A stretch of 64,000 bases of DNA. Source: Gibbula magus. Lineage: Eukaryota > Mollusca > Gastropoda > Trochida > Trochidae. This document shows positions 10,594 through 22,108 of this stretch, piece after piece. Position 1 is the first letter of the stretch, and each line of letters starts with the position of its first letter. Both the position numbers and the translations under genes were made by a program. Below the pieces are notes generated by a model that saw only the letters and a program-made list of their open reading frames with translations, searched no databases and was not told the DNA's origin. Location: positions 83,784,134 to 83,848,133 of the forward strand of contig OW388293.1 of NCBI GenBank assembly GCA_936450465.1, written 5' to 3'.

Positions 10594-13500
10594 GTATGTG
10601 ATATGTTATAATAACCCCCTGGTCTCCTCGTGCTAGCTTTGTTGATATTCCCCAGCTGATTATGTCGCATACCGCACATTCCGATGACATCATTGTTACA
10701 TAGTTATGTAATGATCACTACATTGTTACACTTTGTCTGTCAAGTTGTTGTTATTTCTTTATATCGCATGTCAAGTGTTTATATTCACCAGACATGACAG
10801 GATATTCACACGTCAGATTCAAATTTTAACTGTTTTCCTAGTATGCCTATGAGTAATCCTGCTACACTTCCAGAATGCTGACTTTTGTGTTGCATCTATT
10901 CTGTTGTAATTACCTCGACCACTGTTGATACATTACAATAAGTTTGTGTTGTTCGTCGTTTTTATTTGAATTTTGTTTTATTTGAATTTCTCCCTTCCTC
11001 CCCACAGCTTTCAGTAGCGGTATGAAGCAACTTCACACTCTGCCCTTTCTCTTCTCTCTTCGTTCCTTCCCTGTCACTAGTTTTTAACTGTTACTAGTTA
11101 CACTTGGTGCTTGGTTAAACTGTTGTTGATAATGACAGCCAGAGAAAATTTCAAATAATTTAATAGACCAATGTTCGAAACGAAAACATTATTAGCATGA
11201 ATGACATTTATTGCTGTCATAATGACATTTCAGTCAAACAATTATCTTTCATGAAACAATGTTCCAGTTTGTAGCAACTTGATGAACTTACCGACCTTTT
11301 TAACAGATTTGACAATTTCATTAAATGTTTCTGTATGAAATAAAATTCTTCACAATCTCAGTATAAATAAATATATATTCATTACTAATTGAAACACAAA
11401 GTAACTGTATTGTGAAGATAATTCACACTGGTATTACTGTCAGTTTTTAAATGACATTTTTAAAGGTATGTCAAGTTGCTACTTAAAGAATGATTCCTCT
11501 TCTAAACGGATGGTTCAAGCAAGTTCAGCAAGCTAAACACCATACTCTTAAAAATCTGATGGCATTGGCAGATCCAGAGGGGTTCACCTTGGGGTCCATC
11601 AAATTTATACATTTATACCCAAATTTGTTCGAAAGGGATGGGTAGGAAAGCTCGTGGACCCCTTTCTGGATGGGCCGCTGAAAGGGACTGTATGAATCGG
11701 ATATGTTGTGGAGTGACAGAGTTATAGGAGATACTTTGAGATGTAAACTTATGTTTTCAAGACATAATAGCTTTCTCGAAGAGCACATCAATCTTGTCAA
11801 GTTTATGTGCTAATACAGTGCTTTTTAAAAAATGTATTCCCTATTATATATAATTTTTTACGTCGCAAATGGACTCTTTTGTTCAATCGCTAATTCTAAG
11901 ATTTCATCTCAAAGAGAAAATAGCTCTCTCTCTCTGCAACATTTCGATATGACTGAATACTGGCACTGGTTATCAACAACACTTTAACTTGCTGAACTAG
12001 ACCCAGTCGACTCCGCACTCTCTCTCTCCTCCATGCTTGATGTATTCCACGACTGTTGGTTCTCTCTCCATAACACAGCTGTAGCATATTCATCCTAACA
12101 CTGTCAAGAGCCTTCCAGTGGGAATCATCTGTTGCATCAGATACACAGGGGACCACATATATTACAGAGAAAACTGCTTGTATTGTCGTCCAGTGCTATC
12201 AGATGGGTAATAGCTTGCAACGGGGAGTCAGGCTCTTTTATTAAGCATAGTAACAGAATAATGATGTATCGATAAACTGGTTACCAATAAAATATAAATA
12301 AATAATATTATAAAATAAATATAAATAATTAAATTCCATTCCTTTGATATATTTAAATGAATGATTTAATATAAATTTATTATGATATATAAATTAATAT
12401 TTTCCATTATCAAAGAAAGTTTAAAACCTGTTACATATTGAGTTATTGTTTAGTGCTGTTTGGGCTGTCAGTTGCATCTTAACTTAGTAAAATACTATAA
12501 CGATATGGAACATTTAATTAAGGTGTGGATGTTTCTTGTCATTGGACAACTGACTAGGTGCTTGTACACATTTCTAACCTAGGTATGGTACTCCAGAGAT
12601 AGAATAGATCATGGTTACGTATGAATATTAAATGGTCAGTGAAATGCTTGAATAACATAAGTCTTATCGTGATTTGGTGACATGGGAACTACATTTATCA
12701 ATGGACGCATATCATTTCCGCAATCATTACTTCTGTTACAGGGGTTGCTTTGGGTGCTTTTGGGATCTATTTGAAATGTTACTCAAATCAATAGAGAACT
12801 CTGTAAGACTAATGTGTGAAGCAAACTGCTCATGCAGGTATAATAGAGAACTCTGTAAGACTAATGTGTGAAGCAAACTGCTCATGCAGGTATAATGTAT
12901 GAAGTAATTTTTTTTCCATTTTCAACGCAATTTGTAAAATCATATTTAAAAATAACTCATTTATGATAATTGTGATAATTTGTTTACAGGTGGTGTAATG
13001 TCAACAATGTATTATATGCATAACTATTAAATAATCATTATCACAAATTGCAAGTTATGTAACACTAATTGTGGATCAGAGCATAATTGAGAGTGATGAT
13101 TGCACATAATGTTTGTGTAATGATGCTGTAAGTGTAATCATCTCGACACCCTGCACTACTTACTGCAGACTGTACCAGTGTTTATACACATACCTACACG
13201 TGACTGGATTGTTAGCTACTTACCATGCCTAGGTTCACATGGCACAGTTGTGGTTCCACACTAATCACCTGATTGCAGAAGCAGTTCAACACTGTATTAA
13301 CCTCACAGGATCTCCCGGCTGTTTTCTGTCGTACTCTTTAAATGGAAGGTTCTACCGTTCCATCGGAGGATTTTTTTATGGAAACGAAATTCGAGAGAAT
13401 ATTCCTGTTTACACATATATATTCTATTAATACATGATAAAAACATAGTAAAATTGATATATTTTTATAAAGTTAATATCTTTCAATTTGATTATAGCGA

Positions 13501-16500
13501 GTTTTCATTTCACGTTATGCCAAGAAACCAATATGGTGGATGCTGCCAATATGTCGGTAATGGAACTTTCCCTTTAAGTGGTCTTTGCTTTGAAAGACGG
13601 TCAACATTTAAGAAGTATTTCTCTGCATCTTCATTTCGTTCACGGGTGTTGATATTTTAACCGAAGCAAAACAGGAAAATATTGTACACGCTCTCCGGAT
13701 CCACCATTGCTTTCTGCAGTTTCACTTTGCTCTTGTGGAATGTTTATTGTGAAAAATTTCAATATGGGTCAGAATTTTCTTAGAATAAATTTTGAATATA
13801 CAGCTATTCACCGTGTATGGAAGTTGAAATTAACCTCAATGTTAGGGGGGACGGGATAGCACAGTGGCTAGTGCGTTCGGCTTTGGATCAAGACGTCCGT
13901 GGTTTGAATTCCCCCAGGGGCATGGCAACTTTGTCTGCAGTAGAGAACTGTTCTACACGCAGTAAGGTTTGGGTGCAATGCTACACTGAATTTCAGCGTA
14001 GTACCACCCATGGTTCGCTAGTTCCAGCCAATGCTCGCAGGTTGCGGGCTTTCTCCCTGCCATAATACTAGCAGCCGCGATATAAGTGAAATACTCTTGA
14101 AAGCGCCGTTAAACCCCAACTCACCTCACCTCACCTAAATATTAGGCGGTATTGTAAGAGACCCAATTGTGTAAGCTCGTTAGTTTGAAGTCACTGGAGG
14201 AGCACCTGACGGTTTCCTTCACCTTGTTCTCAGAGGAGCACCTTTTTTTGAACACTGCCATTTGATTTGTGACAGAGTTTGTCATCCCAGTTGTAGCTCA
14301 AGCCCCAAGGCTATTTTCCTATTTTATACTGTAATATGTCACTAATTAGTCTACACCTGGAGAGCCTCGTCTAGTCATACTCTGTTCCGGATCTTTGGTA
14401 ACACCTGTTCATAATGGTAGCAGTATTACTACTAATGCCAGACAGACGAATATATCTTCTTTGATATGTAATACTCCTGTATGTACCAATATAGTCATGA
14501 TATAATACTGACTAAAGAAAGTCTTATATGATATACCACTAAAACAATATCAGAGCATTTGTAGCTCCTATTACACTCATAAATAAATAAATCTCAATAA
14601 ACTCTTTATGTTGACTATGTACAAAGTTTCATTTAAAAAATCCTGATTATTTGTTTATCCTAATGTTAAATATAATTTATAACTCAAAATGAACCACCAT
14701 CAAGGTTGGCCACACCATTAGAACAATGAGTTGAATGGAGACTAGTGTCGCAATTTGGTGAAAAAATTTGGCAAAATGGTGGGTAGATGGCCATTCAAAT
14801 ACCCAATATTGTGTAGGTCGTAGAAATTAAGATTTTATATATGCTTTCTTGTCTCCATCCTTTTGAGATATGTATATTGTTTTTGTTATTTGAATTTTGA
14901 ATTTTAGTTTAAGTTTTTAAATTTTGATTGAATCCGAGAAAAAGGAATGTTTCTGGATAACAACTTTTCGTGGAATCTGTTTTCAGAGTACTGGAGATTC
15001 TCTTGATGATGACGATGATGATGACAAAGTTGTCTTGGAAACCAAAAAGAACACAGTATTCAATGAACTGACCGACAAGAACAAACCAGCACACGATCGT
15101 CATGAGACGAGTAACTACGTAAGTGATGTCAGATTCAGAAATTATGAAAAGGTTTTACATTTATCATATTTTATGTTCAGATTAGACACCGGCAGACTTA
15201 ACCATATTATTCTTTGTAATTCAAGGGATTTGACCTTGTGACATGTGACTTGAGATATATAGTTCTGGTACAAGTAACCTCTGTGGAAAGAGAATGGCAA
15301 CTGTCATACCCTTAACATATATTTAGCTCTTTCTAAACACTCATGGGCTACCATGTCATCCTGTGTACATAGTTCAAATGTCATGGGATCTGTAAAGGTA
15401 CCATTCTTCTTGATATGTTGACAAATATGTTAAAGGGACACCACATCTAGGATAAAAGTGAGATCAGATTTATATTTCTATGCTGATTAAAATGTCTGCT
15501 AACGAGTCAAAGACCCCAAATTAAGACAATTGAAGTTATTGGTAATAAACACAACTTCATGTAAACAGTGAAGCGCTTATCAGTATAGGTAAATAAATCT
15601 GATCTCATTTTTATCCTGGATGCCATGTCCCTTTAAAAACATATTTGTGTAAGCCAACAGTGACTACTAACACTATTGTAATGCTTGTGAGGTCAAGGAG
15701 GACCTGTTACACAAGCGAAGGGTTCCGACCCAGGGATAACGTGGAGCTGACACCTCAGATAAAGCACTCTGTCCACGCGTGTCCTCATGTTTACACAGAT
15801 GTGTGGGGGGCGGGCGGGAGACCCTCCAGTCCACTTGATGTGCTTAACACAGGAGCTGTACATCACTTGTACGCTAGATAAGATAACTTTACTCTGTGCT
15901 TTATTGAGATGTAACTTCCTAGATATTATCGTAGATACTTCAACTAAGGGTTGATGCTGGCCGCCCATTAGAAAGCATTGGTCTCTGGGTGCATACATGG
16001 AGGAAATGTAAAACTTGAAAATAGGGGAGGTTATGCTGTCTTTATTCTTTCTCTAATCTGATAGTTTCATTTTAGGTTAGCACACGAAAAATGAGCATAA
16101 CAGAGAATGTTTTCATAAGTTGATTAATGGTATTCACTGCCAATGCAAGATTATGTGAACATAGGCAACAATGATTTGCCAATACAACCAATATGGCCAG
16201 TCTGATTAAAACGAATCAGACAAATAAAATAGTGCATCATTGCCACAATTAAGGTCTGAGGACACCCTGTATAAGTGAGTGTTCTGTACCAGTCATTAGC
16301 TGGACAATCGCATACAGTTACATAGAACCCTCTCTTTTAAGGTTAATTACAATAATATTTAAGACACAAATCAATGTTGACAATAAACTTGTATTAAAAT
16401 TAATAAATACACTTCACCTATACTTGCATTTGAGCTTTATCTAAGATAAAGTGGAAACAATTTGATGACTCTTTATTGTCCCATTTAGTGAGTGCATCAG

Positions 16501-19500
16501 GAATGTTGACAGTCAGCAAACAAAAGCTGTTTTTCAGACATCTGATTGGTCAATACCAAAACGTTATATCCCAAGCTATTTATGGACCTTCCGTTGACCC
16601 AGAATAATACAATAACGCAAAGAAAATGTAGAAATTTTACGTTATTGACTTTTTCACAACATGCAAGATGTAGTTCAGGATAGAGATGGATTTTATTAAA
16701 AGGGAAATTTGTATGATATTTCAAATCTTCGGAAGTTTCAAACGAAGCATGTTACTCTAACGGCTAGCGAAGACCTCTGATACAGCTATCACGAAAAACT
16801 ACTGTAATTGTGAGCCGTCTGAAAACCAAGTCCGCCTGAAAACCAAGTCCCTCTGAAAACCAAGTACTTGGGGTTATATATATCTATATAACTATATGTG
16901 TGTGTGTATATGTATATATGTGTATATATGTGATTGCAGGGCCACCACAGCCACACAAGCACGTACACTACACGGCGCAACAAGAGGTACGTGCTTTAAC
17001 AGTTTACACAACATTATTCTTTGAAAACCTGTTAGAAATTGTGCATGTCACAGTCCAAAAAACAAATGACCCTTGCTTCTGAAGTTAATTGTCTAAAAAC
17101 TTTAAAGGCTGACCACTCAGTGTATCTGATTTGCATGCTGTTACTGGTCCTGCAGACCTGGTAGGGAAGTTAGGACTGAAGATGTATAGATTTGATTTAC
17201 TAGCTTCTGATTACAGAGAAGAGAATGCCAGCTCTTCTCATTAAGTGACACGGTATATAACATGCATTCCATCCATCCATCCATCTGACTGAGGCCTGAA
17301 ACTATGTCCGATCTCTTGAAACTGTACATAATAAATTAATCAGGCAATCATCACTCATGCCTTTTGCTTTAAAACTCGACGAGCTACAAGTTGTAGGTGT
17401 AGTTAGTGATTTGGTGAGAATGATGAATTGTCAGGTGTGGATGTCCTATGGAAATTCAGTTGGAAGTGAAGACAATTGAAGGGAAATATACACTTGGGGT
17501 TAAGTTAAGCACCGCCTAGAACACTTCACATTCTTGAAGCAGTTTTGAATCTTTTATCCCAGATGAAACTGTTGATTACATTAACACAAGTGATCTGAAA
17601 CAATGTTCTTGATGTGATGTTTCAGTGTCTAAACTTTTTAATTGCTCTTTTCACAGTCCGTCAGATCTTGAGGCAGACTTGGAGGACAACCAAGATTACG
17701 ACAGCACAGTTAGTCACTCCGAAACCAACTTGACTCTGATTGGCCGGTCTGAATCGACCGACACGCACATGTCTCAGTCTCTGCTGGACCGTCCTGGAGG
17801 GGTTTCAAAAGTGTCACGCTTCTCCCCCGAGTCAACCAAGTCTTTCAGCTCCAGCCATGCGGCCAACAGCAGCGACCAAGAAAAGCCTAGCACCGCATCC
17901 ACTCACCCTGTGAGTTCCATCCTGTCTCGGTACCGCGAGATGGATGCCCGGTCCCGTGAAACAGATTCCCCTCTCCGAGATATCGACCAGAACAGGTCAA
18001 ATGTGTCCAAACTCAGAGACAATAAGACTGAGTCGTCATCGTACGGCTACTTGTCTTCCCGGTTCAGGGACAAGGATGCCTCCCACGGACCTTCGCGCCT
18101 CAACTACCATGTCCCGAGACCGTTCCACTCACAGCACACCGACAACACTGCTGCACTAGAGAAGGTAGGTGTAATGCTCTTGGGTACGATCTCATACTGA
18201 TGTTAAAGATATTGGTGATGATGAGGATCAATCTTCTGGTCATAAGTGTTTGATACATTGGAAATTAGACACGGATACATAAGACAATTAGCATGTATTG
18301 TTAGATGCATTTATTGAAGCTCTATGGCAAAGATGTTTTACATAGCTATTGGTCAGCATTGTGTTGAAGATGGGGGGAAAAAAAGTGAAAGGGAATGAAC
18401 AGACTATAAAACAGAGAAATTGTCTTGCTGAGTTCAGAACACCGTGATGTTACAATGACAAGAATAGTGTACTTATACTCATACCATTGCAGCTATCGTG
18501 GTACAGGTTAAATAGATTTCCAGGAGAATGACCTTGATCTGATGATGCTATCAGATAATACTATGTTTCTGTTGCGGTTGTAGATGTTGCTATCAGATAA
18601 TACCTGTGTTTCTGTTGCGGTTGTAGATGTTGGAGAAGGAGAGGGAGGAGAACCGAAAGCTACAACAGATGATGGAGGACAAGGACCGACGCATCGCGGA
18701 ACTGGAGAAGGAAGTGTCTCTTCTCAACAAGGTGGGTACACAGCAGAGAGGGAGTTAATATCGCTGTTGGGACATAATCTATTTGTTGGTGGTCAGCGTG
18801 TGATGAGATCTACCCTTGTGCTTGGATATGTCCTGGTTAGATCACTGAAGGTTTTTGAATGTTAACACTTTTAGAAATCATCTCTGGTGCATACTCTTAC
18901 CAAGCAATGACCTTCAGTAAGGGTGCTAAATGGTAAGTAGGAGAACTAGTTCTTTGGATATATAACTTCTTTTTTGCAGTGCGATGTTTTTTATCCATAG
19001 AACTGGTTCTCCTTCTTCTAACCAGCTTCTTAATGCCATTGAGAGAACTCTCACAAGTAGTAAAACCAGTGGACTGCTGCTGTACCTTGAGAGCTGATGG
19101 ACCAAGAAAGTGGGCCAGGACCCGTTCCACAAACCCTAAGGTGACCTTCATTCACTAAGGTAGCCTTAGTGGAATGTTGAAAGATGGTAGGTTAAGCTTA
19201 GTGTTAAGGTTGTTTTGTGCAGGTATCTGGAGAGATAAAAAATGTAAAGTTTCCATTGGAAGCTGGTCCTTTGACACTTGTTCCAATAGTGCTTTAAATG
19301 TGACAAGTGTATGAGCTGAAGTGTGATTGTTGCAGTGTTACCAGTGAGGATAGCTATACGTACAGGCAGAGACAGACAGACAGGGTAACTATGGCTGTTG
19401 TCTGCTGTGTCCCATTGAGAGTACTTCCCTTCCTTCAAGCATGGAGCTCCTGAAATGGAGACTTTGCTTTCTCAGTTGCATTATGTTGCATGGTTTTATC

Positions 19501-22108
19501 TCATTCCCACTCCTTGTTGATAGCTAGAGATTTAGTGTTTATTTTGTTTTAATTTGGAATGTTCTTGTATGGCAACATATCTTTTTCTTTAGTTTCCTAT
19601 TGTAAAAAATGTTGTGATTTCTTCCTTTGTTTTCATTGAAAGTTGTTTTTTTTTAGTTTTAAATACTGTTGAATGCAGCCTTCACTTCTTGTGTTATCTT
19701 CACGACTTGTTTGTGTCTGATTCTGATGTTATGAATGTATGCATGTAGATAATTGAATTGTATGTATCCATAGTAACTGTTAGGTGATGTTTTCTTTATT
19801 TATCTATGTGGTATTAATTGGGCCATTGCTGATGTAAGCTGCAAAATGGTGGATACATTTAAAAAAGATATTCAGAAGGTATCGGTTTGAATTCAAACAA
19901 ACAAGAAGTGGGAGCTCTTGTTTCCTTGCCTGTGTCTCAGCATTACAGGGATAGAACAGTAACAGTTGTTCTGCATTCTGGTGTTGAACATTAAATAAAA
20001 AATTTCTTGAAGTTTCAGTGTACAGATGTAAGGTATAATGGTTTAAGACAGAATGATAGTAGAAATTACCGGTAGTTACTGAATCCCAAAAAAATTGAAG
20101 TTGGTCTTATGCCATTATATTATGTCATAACCATAACCATATGGTTCGAATCCCGCCAGGGGCACAGCAACTTTGTCTGCAGTAGAGAACTGTTCTACAC
20201 GCAGTCAGGTTTGGTTGCAATGCTACACTGAATTTCAGTGTAGTACCACCCATGGTTCGCTAGTTCCAGCCGATGCTCGCAGGTTTCACCACAATGCATA
20301 GCCACATGGCGTTGTGGGCTTTCTCCCTGCCATAATACTAGCAGCCGTGATATAAGTGAAATACTCTTGAAAGCAGTGTTAAACCCAAACTCACCTCACT
20401 TCACATAACCATAGTAAGGAGTAAGGCATGGTATAAATGCTATATCCTGACTGATCTATGGTGTAAACAATTCAATGTCCAGACAACTTTATGATGAGTT
20501 CACTTGGGGCTCCATCAAATTTACATGCAACAATCTTCCAATTCCCACTATGTATAAACTGTATATCCTGACAATTATATGGTGTATAAGCTCTATATGA
20601 TCCTGATAAAGATATGTTGTATAAGCTCTATATTATCCTGACAAAGATATGTTGTATAAGCTCTATATGATCCTGATAAAGATATGTTGTATAAGCTCTA
20701 TATTATCCTGACAAAGATATGTTGTATAAGCTCTATATTATCCTGACAAAGATATGTTGTATAAGCTCTATATGATCCTGATAAAGATATGTTGTATAAG
20801 CTCTATATTATCCTGACAAAGATATGTTGTATAAGCTCTATATTATCCTGACAAAGATATGTTGTATAAGCTCTATATTATCCTGACAAAGATATGTTGT
20901 ATAAGCTCTATATTATCCTGACAAAGATATGTTGTATAAGCTCTATATGATCCTGATAAAGATATGTTGTATAAGCTCTATATTATCCTGACAAAGATAT
21001 GTTGTATAAGCTCTATATGATCCTGATAAAGATATGTTGTATAAGCTCTATATTATCCTGACAAAGATATGTTGTATAAGCTCTATATTATCCTGACAAA
21101 GATATGTTGTATAAGCTCTATATGATCCTGATAAAGATATGTTGTATAAGCTCTATATGATCCTGATAAAGATATGTTGTATAAGCTCTATATTATCCTG
21201 ATAAAGATATGTTGTATAAGCTCTATATGATCCTGATAAAGATATGTTGTATAAGCTCTATATTATCCTGACAAAGATATGTTGTATAAGCTCTATATTA
21301 TCCTGATAAAGATATGTTGTATAAGCTCTATATTATCCTGACAAAGATATGTTGTATAACCTCTATATTATCCTGACAAAGATATGTTGTATAAGCTCTA
21401 TATTATCCTGATAAAGATATGTTGTATAAGCTCTATATTATCCTGATAAAGATATGTTGTATAAGCTCTATATGATCCTGATAAAGATATGTTGTATAAG
21501 CTCTATATTATCCTGACAAAGATATGTTGTATAAGCTCTATATTATCCTGACAAAGATATGTTGTATAAGCTCTATATGATCCTGATAAAGATATGTTGT
21601 ATAAGCTCTATATGATCCTGATAAAGATATGTTGTATAAGCTCTATATGATCCTGATAAAGATATGTTGTATAAGCTCTATATTATCCTGACAAAGATAT
21701 GTTGTATAAGCTCTATATTATCCTGATAAAGATATGTTGTATAAGCTCTATATGATCCTGATAAAGATATGTTGTATAAGCTCTATATTATCCTGACAAA
21801 GATATGTTGTATAAGCTCTATATGATCCTGATAAAGATATGTTGTATAAGCTCTATATGATCCTGACAAAGATATGTTGTATAAGCTCTATATTATCCTG
21901 ACAAAGATATGTTGTATAAGCTCTATATTATCCTGACAAAGATATGTTGTATAAGCTCTATATTATCCTGACAAAGATATGTTGTATAAGCTCTATATGA
22001 TCCTGACTGTTATAGGAGCTGGACGAGGTGGAAGATGAGAACATCAAGCTGGAGGAGGACAAGAGTGCACTCATCAAGGCCATGTCCAGACTCAGCTCTA
22101 ACGTGTAG
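10246..22108 (+). CDS. PAWR: PRKC apoptosis WT1 regulator (Par-4), six-exon gene
   Basis: Coding exons are 10246-10593, 14987-15118, 16940-16986, 17657-18164, 18627-18731 and 22016-22108. They give 1233 bases and 410 residues, and all junctions are GT/AG and phase-compatible. In vertebrates Par-4 is a pro-apoptotic regulator that binds atypical PKC, WT1 and other partners and inhibits NF-kB. Two diagnostic parts are visible. The SAC core near residues 95-116 contains KRKLREKRRSTGVV, including a basic nuclear-localisation stretch and RRST, the PKA-type site at Thr107. The C-terminal leucine zipper spans about residues 346-410 with EVSLLNKELDEVEDENIKLE. Between them are an Asp7 run (residues 122-128) and a Ser-rich, low-complexity linker with SRYREMD-type motifs. 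The start ATG at 10246 has A at -3 and G at +4. The protein is somewhat longer than vertebrate Par-4 (about 330-340). Identification is by motif recall, not a search. Confidence 0.9.
12789..12896 (+). repeat. 52-bp direct tandem duplication
   Basis: AATAGAGAACTCTGTAAGAC and the bases after it, up to CTCATGCAGGTATAAT, occur twice in a row with no visible differences. A perfect duplication implies recent origin. Each copy contains GCAG|GTATAA, which could mimic a splice site. Confidence 0.9.
13845..14136 (+). repeat. Full-length tRNA-derived SINE with CTCAC tail
   Basis: The tRNA-like head has an A box TAGCACAGTGG and a B box GGTTTGAATTC at normal spacing. A body follows, shared with the copy at 20137-20405 (for example CAGTAGAGAACTGTTCTACA and GCCATAATACTAGCAGCC). 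It ends in AACTCACCTCACCTCACC. Compared with the second copy it lacks about 32 bases after GCTCGCAGGTT. The family resembles SINEs common in abalone introns. Confidence 0.85.
14987..15118 (+). CDS. PAWR: PAWR exon 2 (residues 117-160)
   Basis: Acceptor TTTTCAG, donor GTAAGT, 132 bases, phase 0 at both ends. Encodes STGDSL followed by seven Asp and a charged stretch. Vertebrate Par-4 also has an acidic run just after its SAC core, which supports joining this exon to exon 1. Confidence 0.85.
15430..15636. mobile_element. 207-bp MITE with long terminal inverted repeats, TA target
   Basis: The left end AAGGGACACCACATCTAGGA and the right end (complement) AAGGGACATGGCATCCAGGA continue as inverted repeats over about 44 bases, to AGATCAGATTTAT, with about 5 differences. 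Each end is next to TA, which fits a Tc1/mariner-type target duplication. No coding capacity. Termini beginning AAGGGACA are common in animal MITEs. Confidence 0.8.
16871..16932 (+). repeat. TA/TG microsatellite before PAWR exon 3
   Basis: A run of ATATATCTATATAACTATAT and TGTGTGTG/TATATATG stops directly before the TGATTGCAG acceptor of the 47-base exon. It takes the place of a normal pyrimidine tract, which may weaken or alter recognition of this microexon. Confidence 0.8.
16940..16986 (+). CDS. PAWR: PAWR exon 3, 47-base microexon (residues 161-176)
   Basis: Acceptor TGATTGCAG, donor GTACGT. It enters in phase 0 and leaves two bases of a Ser codon, which the first base of exon 4 completes exactly. 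It encodes GHHSHTSTYTTRRNK. No other reading makes exon 2 and exon 4 phase-compatible, so I include it although 47 bases alone carry little evidence. Confidence 0.7.
17657..18164 (+). CDS. PAWR: PAWR exon 4 (residues 176-345)
   Basis: Acceptor CTTTTCACAG, donor GTAGGT, 508 bases. It encodes a Ser/Thr/Asp-rich, probably disordered linker: an acidic start (LEADLEDNQDYD), then SSILSRYREMDARSRETD, YGYLSSRFRDKD, and the end NTAALEK. The RYREMD part resembles the SRY/NRYPRTD region just before the coiled coil in vertebrate Par-4. Confidence 0.85.
18543..18626 (+). repeat. Tandem duplication of the 3' splice site of PAWR exon 5
   Basis: CTATCAGATAATAC plus TGTTTCTGTTGCGGTTGTAG, followed by ATGTTG, occurs twice with a 42-43-base period. 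The second copy borders exon 5. The first supplies an equal acceptor at 18583. Copies differ by one inserted base and one or two substitutions. Confidence 0.9.
18627..18731 (+). CDS. PAWR: PAWR exon 5, first half of leucine zipper (residues 346-380)
   Basis: 105 bases, phase 0 at both ends, donor GTGGGT. Encodes EREENRKLQQMMEDKDRR and then IAELEKEVSLLNK, a heptad-patterned coiled coil. The acceptor lies in a tandem duplication, so an identical TTGTAG acceptor sits 43 bases upstream at 18583. Use of that one would shift the frame. Confidence 0.9.
19105..19205 (-). repeat. Foldback-element fragment related to 28916-29033
   Basis: TTCACTAAGGTAGCCTTAGT, with AACCCTAAGGTGA before it, matches the complement of the element at 28916-29033 (CTAAGGTGATT..., CACTAAGGTAGCCTTAG, CAATGTTAAAGGATGG). 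The GGGCC terminus is missing or changed to GACCCG. Confidence 0.5.
20137..20405 (+). repeat. SINE copy, truncated before the A box
   Basis: Begins near the B box (GGTTCGAATCCCGCCAGGGG) and shares the whole body and CTCACCTCACTTCAC tail with the copy at 13845. It keeps about 32 bases (after GCTCGCAGGTT) that the other copy has lost. Truncation of the 5' end is usual for LINE-mobilised SINEs. Confidence 0.8.
20550..22006 (+). repeat. 35-bp minisatellite in the last PAWR intron, about 41 copies
   Basis: The unit consists of AAAGATATGTTGTATAAGCT then CTATATGATCCTGAT, or with TATTATCCTGAC. Two versions dominate: GAT...GATAAAG and TAT...GACAAAG. Mixed versions are fewer (for example near 21190, 21300 and 21860). 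Diverged relatives begin at about 20430. The array ends with CTATATGATCCTGACTGTTATAG, so the splice acceptor of exon 6 directly follows the last partial unit. Confidence 0.97.
22016..22108 (+). CDS. PAWR: PAWR exon 6, C-terminus and stop (residues 381-410)
   Basis: Acceptor ACTGTTATAG at 22006-22015. Encodes ELDEVEDENIKLEEDK and then a tail ending AMSRLSSNV, with TAG at 22106-22108. It continues the zipper of exon 5 in phase 0 and matches the conserved end of Par-4 (LN-x-DLDD-x-EDEN type). The 35-bp minisatellite reaches to within ten bases of this exon. Confidence 0.9.
   Translation, partial: ELDEVEDENIKLEEDKSALIKAMSRLSSNV

Larger units (their letters stand above)
10594..14986 (+). other. 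PAWR intron 1
   Basis: About 4.4 kb, AT-rich. It contains a 52-bp tandem duplication (12789-12896) and a full-length SINE (13845-14136). I saw no further coding exon, and short frames such as 12674-12871 include the duplication. Confidence 0.7.
15119..16939 (+). other. PAWR intron 2
   Basis: About 1.8 kb with a clean MITE (15430-15636) and a TA/TG microsatellite just before exon 3. No other feature recognised. Confidence 0.7.
18732..22015 (+). other. PAWR intron 5
   Basis: About 3.3 kb. It holds a possible foldback fragment (19105-19205), a 5'-truncated SINE (20137-20405) and the 35-bp minisatellite that fills the last 1.45 kb. No coding exon recognised. Confidence 0.8.

Noticed and set aside
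10319..10693. 124-codon minus-strand frame over PAWR exon 1
   Set aside because: Shadow of the plus-strand exon, which has a conserved product. The minus-strand peptide has no domain.
18584..18865. 93-codon plus-strand frame starting at the duplicated acceptor
   Set aside because: It reads PAWR exon 5 in the wrong frame. Kept only as the product of a possible mis-splice.
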